Source: Acidimicrobiia bacterium (GTDB lineage Bacteria > Actinomycetota > Acidimicrobiia > IMCC26256 > JAMXLJ01). Taken from it: DNA of 64,000 nt. Below are positions 60,879 to 64,000 of this stretch, piece by piece. The DNA lies in contig DASRES010000001.1 of NCBI GenBank assembly GCA_035651955.1, positions 62,001 through 126,000 of the forward strand, written 5' to 3'. The position numbers and the translations under genes were made by a program. Numbering within the stretch: the stretch's first letter is position 1; every line of letters starts with the position of its first letter. The notes below the pieces were generated by a model, which was given only the letters and a program-made list of their open reading frames with translations, ran no database searches and was not told the DNA's origin.

Positions 60879-60884
60879 AGGTTA
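60879..60884 (-). promoter_or_regulatory. Serine hydrolase gene -10 element TAACCT, leaderless type
   Basis: On the minus strand TAACCT ends 7 nt before ATG 60871. Confidence 0.55.
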
Positions 60885-60932
60885 GGAGTTGGGGCAGAGT
60901 TGCGAGGTGCAGCTCGGTGTGCAGGTGGGCTC

Positions 60933-61622
60933 GTGACGATCGCGCGTCCGTCGGGGTCGCGACGGCCGATGGACTGGGCGCGGCGACTGCGCGTGCTCGT
61001 CGCGATGGCCTGGTACGCGCCGATGCTGCTCGCGCCGCGGCTGCGCGCGCGGGAGGTCGTCGACGCGGACGTCGCCCGCTGGGTCACGACGCCACTCGGC
61101 CGGTGGTCACGCCTCGAGCTCTTCGCGACGGAGCCCGCGTTCCGCACGCTGTACTGCTACCGGCTGCGGCGCGCGGGGGCCGTCGGCGCGCTCGTCGGCG
61201 GTCTGCTGGGCGCGTTGTATCCCGGGGAGCGGACGCTGCACATCGTGTGCGGCGACATCGGCCCCGGTCTCATCATCCAGCACGGGTTCGCGACGATCAT
61301 CGCGGCGCGCCGCATCGGCGCGAACTGCTGGGTCAACCAGCAGGTGACGATCGGTCACCGCGGGAAGTCGGGGACCGGCCCGGTCATCGGCGACGACGTC
61401 TCGGTGTACGCGGGCGCGAAGGTGCTCGGCGACCTGACCGTCGGCGACGGGGCGCAGGTCGGCGCGAACGCGGTCGTGCTCGACGACGTCCCGCCGTACC
61501 ACGTCGCCGTCGGCGTCCCTGCCCGGGTGCTGCCGCCGAAGAGCAGGCGGGCGACCGGGCCCGCGGGCGGCGCGGCGGCGGGATCGGGGTCGGCCGGGGG
61601 CGGCGGACCGACGGCCGGTTGA
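60933..61622 (+). CDS. Hexapeptide-repeat acyltransferase (serine-acetyltransferase-like)
   Basis: 229 residues from GTG 60933 (ATG 60969 is a possible alternative). About 95 residues precede a left-handed beta-helix with IVCGDIGPGLIIQHGFATII, GANCWVNQQVTIGH and VGDGAQVGANAVVLDDVPP, closest to CysE-type enzymes. The last ~30 residues are Gly/Ala-rich and disordered. A role in cysteine synthesis or in surface polysaccharide acetylation is possible. Confidence 0.78.
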   Translation: MTIARPSGSRRPMDWARRLRVLVAMAWYAPMLLAPRLRAREVVDADVARWVTTPLGRWSRLELFATEPAFRTLYCYRLRRAGAVGALVGGLLGALYPGERTLHIVCGDIGPGLIIQHGFATIIAARRIGANCWVNQQVTIGHRGKSGTGPVIGDDVSVYAGAKVLGDLTVGDGAQVGANAVVLDDVPPYHVAVGVPARVLPPKSRRATGPAGGAAAGSGSAGGGGPTAG

Positions 61623-61634
61623 CGCGCGGTCGAC

Positions 61635-61663
61635 CCCGGGCCCGACTTCCGCGGTCGCCCGGG
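61635..61663 (+). terminator. Hairpin after the acyltransferase gene
   Basis: CCCGGGC-CC-GAC pairs with GTCGCCCGGG across a 7-nt loop: a 10-bp stem with a 2-nt bulge, starting 13 nt after the stop codon. No T-tract. Confidence 0.4.
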
Positions 61664-61750
61664 CCGAAGTAAACGTTGCGTGCACACTCCGGGGAGGGGC
61701 ATGGTCCCGACCGTCGTGCCAACGGGTCTGCACGCGGAGGACGGTCGCTC

Positions 61751-63241
61751 GTGACTCGTCCGCGGTTCCCGTCGTCGACCGCGCTCGGGCTCGCGCTCGC
61801 GAGCGCATCGGTCGCGTTCCTCGTCCCGGTACGCCGCCCGTGGGTGCGCGACCCGTACACGCTCCTGCTCCTCCTGCCTGCGCTGTTCGTCGCGTGGCGG
61901 CTCCTCGTCGGCTACGTCCTCCCGCGCGCGCTCGCGGTCGCGGCGGGGCTCGTCGCCGTCGGCGTGTGCCTCGTCGCGATCGACGTGCGCTGGTTGGAGG
62001 GTCGCTGGACCGGGTGGCCCGCGTTCCTCGTGCCGATCGCGGTGCTCGTCGTCGCGGGGCTCGTCCCGCGTCGTGATTCCCCTGCCGTCGCGGTCGCGGT
62101 GCCTCCTCCGCATGCTCCGCATGCGGTCCCGTCGTGGGCCGACGTGCGCCGGGTCGAGACCGAGGCCGTGCACGCGCGGATGGACGCGGACGACGCCAGG
62201 CGCCGCTACGCCGCCGCGGAGGCGGCGCGAGCGCGGCTCGAGCAGCAGCTGAAGACGGTCAACGACAGCCGCGTGCTGCGTGGCTCGAACGACGTCTGGC
62301 GCCTCGACGAGCCGGTACCCGTCGGGGGCGGTCCGCGCGTCGTCTTCGGCGTGTCGGCCGACGGGCGACGAGAGGCGGCGGCCAAGGTGATCCGCGTCGG
62401 CGCGGTCGCCGACGAGCGTCTCGCGCGCTTCGTCACGCGTGAGTTCGAGACCGCGTGCCGGCTGTCCGGGCATTCGGCCGTCATCGAGGTGTACGACTGC
62501 GGCTCGGATCGCAACGCGATGTTTCTCGTGATGCGGCGACACCGGCAGGGATCGCTTCACGACTGGCTGCGGCGCAACGACACGTTCCCGCTGACGCGCT
62601 ACGTCGACTACATGCTGGACGTGCTCAGCGCGCTCGAGCATCTCGACGCGTGCTATCCCGGCTCCGCGCATCGCGATCTCAAGCCGAGCAACGTGCTGAT
62701 GACCGACGACGCGTCGCACGTCGTCACGGCGGACTGGGGCTCCGCCCACCTGCCCGAAGCGGACCTCGCGACGCGCACTGGTGCGCCGGCGACACCGTGC
62801 TACGCCGCGCCCGAGCAGCTCGGGGCACGGGGCGGCATCACGCCCGCGACGGACCTGTGGGCTGTCGGTGCGATGCTGCGCGAGGCGCTGACCGGCCGCC
62901 CGCTGCACTGGGCGGACGTGCAGGCCGCCACCGGCGATCGCCGCCTCGAGCACTATCGGCGGCTCCTCGCCACGCCGCTCGCACCAATTCTCGACCTCAA
63001 CCCGGGCGCGCCGGCGGCACTCGCCGAGTACGTCGACGGTTGCCTGCTGCAAGGCGACCCGCGCGACCGCCCGCCGTCGGCCGCGGCCGCGCGGCAGCAG
63101 CTGACCGAGATTCGGTCCACGCTCGACGCGGCGTACCTCGTTCCGTTCCGCGCGTTGCAGCACGCGACCGACGCGCCGCGAGCGCGGCAGCCGGCGCGAC
63201 GGCACGAGGACGTCCCGGCGACCGAGCGACAGGAGGGATGA
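61751..63241 (+). CDS. Membrane Ser/Thr protein kinase-like protein with DWG motif
   Basis: 496 residues. Four hydrophobic segments lie in the first ~105 residues, then an Ala/Arg/Glu coiled coil (about 125-170), then a kinase domain: Lys in AAKVIRV, catalytic HRDLKPSNVL, Mg2+ loop ADWGSAH in place of DFG, and YAAPEQLGA. Most actinobacterial PknB-type kinases have a C-terminal membrane helix; this one is N-terminal. GTG 61751 has GGAGG upstream. An FHA-domain gene follows after 2 nt, a typical kinase partner. Confidence 0.87.
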   Translation: MTRPRFPSSTALGLALASASVAFLVPVRRPWVRDPYTLLLLLPALFVAWRLLVGYVLPRALAVAAGLVAVGVCLVAIDVRWLEGRWTGWPAFLVPIAVLVVAGLVPRRDSPAVAVAVPPPHAPHAVPSWADVRRVETEAVHARMDADDARRRYAAAEAARARLEQQLKTVNDSRVLRGSNDVWRLDEPVPVGGGPRVVFGVSADGRREAAAKVIRVGAVADERLARFVTREFETACRLSGHSAVIEVYDCGSDRNAMFLVMRRHRQGSLHDWLRRNDTFPLTRYVDYMLDVLSALEHLDACYPGSAHRDLKPSNVLMTDDASHVVTADWGSAHLPEADLATRTGAPATPCYAAPEQLGARGGITPATDLWAVGAMLREALTGRPLHWADVQAATGDRRLEHYRRLLATPLAPILDLNPGAPAALAEYVDGCLLQGDPRDRPPSAAAARQQLTEIRSTLDAAYLVPFRALQHATDAPRARQPARRHEDVPATERQEG

Positions 63242-63243
63242 GC

Positions 63244-64000
63244 ATGCAACCTATCGGGATCCTGGCTGTCATCGTCGCCATCGTCGGGTTCCTGGCCGCA
63301 CTCGCGCTCAGCGCGCCCGGCACGCGAATGCAGATGCGTCACGAGCGGCGGCTGCACCGGCGTCTTCTCGCTCGGCTCGGCGAGCAGCTGCGCGAGCTCG
63401 GCCGCTCGGCGACGGACCGTCTCCGCCCGGCCGGCGAGGTCCCGCTCATCACGTTGCAGCGACGAGCAGCCAACGCGGCGGTGGGCGCGTCGCTCGTGCA
63501 CCAGGACGGCGTGCTGCTCCCCGACGACGTCGCGGTGCAGCTCCACCCCGACGACTTCCGTCGCGCGCAGATCATCGGGTCCGCGTTCGGCAATGGGATC
63601 GCGGACCTGCTTGTCGAGATCGCGGACCGTCACGGTCTCGTGCTCAACGCGCGGCCACGCGTGTCGTGCGAGGCGTGTGCGGACGTGCCGTTGGGCCGGC
63701 CGCGCGTCGTAGGCCATGTCGTCGGCGAGACGGTGATGCCGACGCGCACGTTGTCGCGTCCCGAGCCGTCCCGCGCGACGACGATCCGCGTGACGACACC
63801 GACGCAGGCGGAGGAGCACACGCTCCAACGGCGGGCGTCGTACGTCGGCGGCCGTTCACCGCGGTGTGACGTCGTCGTCGACGAGGCAGGTGTCTCGCGC
63901 GAGCACGTCCGCATCACCGTTGACGACGCGGGCACGGTGGTCGTCGAGGACCTCGACAGCCTGAACGGGACGTACGTCGGGGGCGTGCGCCTCGGTGCGG
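63244..64000 (+). CDS. FhaA-like FHA-domain protein (cut by right edge)
   Basis: At least 252 residues, open to the window end. One N-terminal transmembrane helix (GILAVIVAIVGFLAALAL) is followed by a region resembling the DUF3662 domain of mycobacterial FhaA (VLLPDDVAVQLHPDDFRRA, then ADLLVEIADRHG). The FHA domain then carries YVGGRSPRCDVVV, VSREHVRI and SLNGTYVGG, the phosphothreonine-binding loops. It should bind phosphorylated partners of the upstream kinase. Confidence 0.87.
   Translation, partial: MQPIGILAVIVAIVGFLAALALSAPGTRMQMRHERRLHRRLLARLGEQLRELGRSATDRLRPAGEVPLITLQRRAANAAVGASLVHQDGVLLPDDVAVQLHPDDFRRAQIIGSAFGNGIADLLVEIADRHGLVLNARPRVSCEACADVPLGRPRVVGHVVGETVMPTRTLSRPEPSRATTIRVTTPTQAEEHTLQRRASYVGGRSPRCDVVVDEAGVSREHVRITVDDAGTVVVEDLDSLNGTYVGGVRLGA

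Noticed and set aside
1-64000. CRISPR array, insertion sequence or prophage
   Set aside because: No regularly spaced repeats, transposase or phage motifs were found; the only repeats are the two 51-bp hairpins and the GAGCG-rich intergenic segments.

Overview
The window is a high-GC stretch (about 70% by eye) of one bacterial chromosome. It fits an uncultured-type actinobacterium, most likely of the class Acidimicrobiia. The reasons are a BldD-like regulator, an F420/PPOX-type enzyme, an MscL with a C-terminal zinc ribbon, Ku, many GTG starts, and many genes whose -10 hexamer sits only 6-9 nt before the start codon (leaderless transcripts). I see no insertion sequences, phage genes or CRISPR arrays. 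Genes are packed tightly and some convergent pairs overlap at their ends.

Region 1 (1-8.2 kb) is the conserved heat-shock and RNA-maturation block: end of hemW, hrcA (with a CIRCE operator lying over its own promoter and start codon), dnaJ, rsmE, a BldD-like regulator with an intact c-di-GMP motif, a HIT protein, phoH, ybeY, a CBS/HlyC-CorC membrane protein and era. Region 2 (8.2-14.8 kb) is a respiratory operon placed between era and recO: caa3-type cytochrome oxidase subunits II (with fused cytochrome c), I, III and IV, the assembly protein CtaG, and two blue-copper proteins. Region 3 (14.8-27.4 kb) returns to housekeeping: a lipid kinase, uppS, recO, glyS, a J-like/RDD membrane protein, ppdK, a dGTPase-like protein, dnaG-rpoD, a small YtxH-like protein and tRNA-Asn. 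Two copies of a 51-bp hairpin repeat lie here, after recO and after ppdK.

Region 4 (27.4-35.2 kb) is mixed: a beta-propeller protein abutting a CAU-anticodon tRNA, an aldose epimerase, a coiled-coil protein, Ku, CBS and rhodanese/CBS proteins, then an FGGY sugar kinase and a 3-hydroxyisobutyrate-dehydrogenase-like reductase on the minus strand. Region 5 (35.2-50.4 kb) is the most unusual part. A sigma70-like promoter leads into two tandem branched-chain-amino-acid-type binding lipoproteins, a complete 12-helix MFS transporter fused to a LivF-type ABC ATPase, and a single LivH-LivM-LivG fusion. A catabolic series follows: PhyH dioxygenase, ThuA-like protein, esterase, RidA, GH4 glycosidase, glucosamine-6-phosphate deaminase, YczE-like membrane protein and Gfo/Idh oxidoreductase. 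I read it as uptake and breakdown of a decorated, perhaps amino-sugar-containing substrate whose identity the sequence does not reveal.

Region 6 (50.4-64 kb) holds a class III cyclase fused to an ATPase/TPR module, an Rv2578c-like radical SAM protein, a pterin dehydratase, a PPOX-type enzyme and mobA sharing a back-to-back promoter, fdhD, mscL, two inositol-phosphatase-like genes, a beta-lactamase-fold hydrolase, a hexapeptide acyltransferase, a membrane Ser/Thr kinase with DWG in place of DFG, and an FhaA-like FHA protein cut by the window edge.
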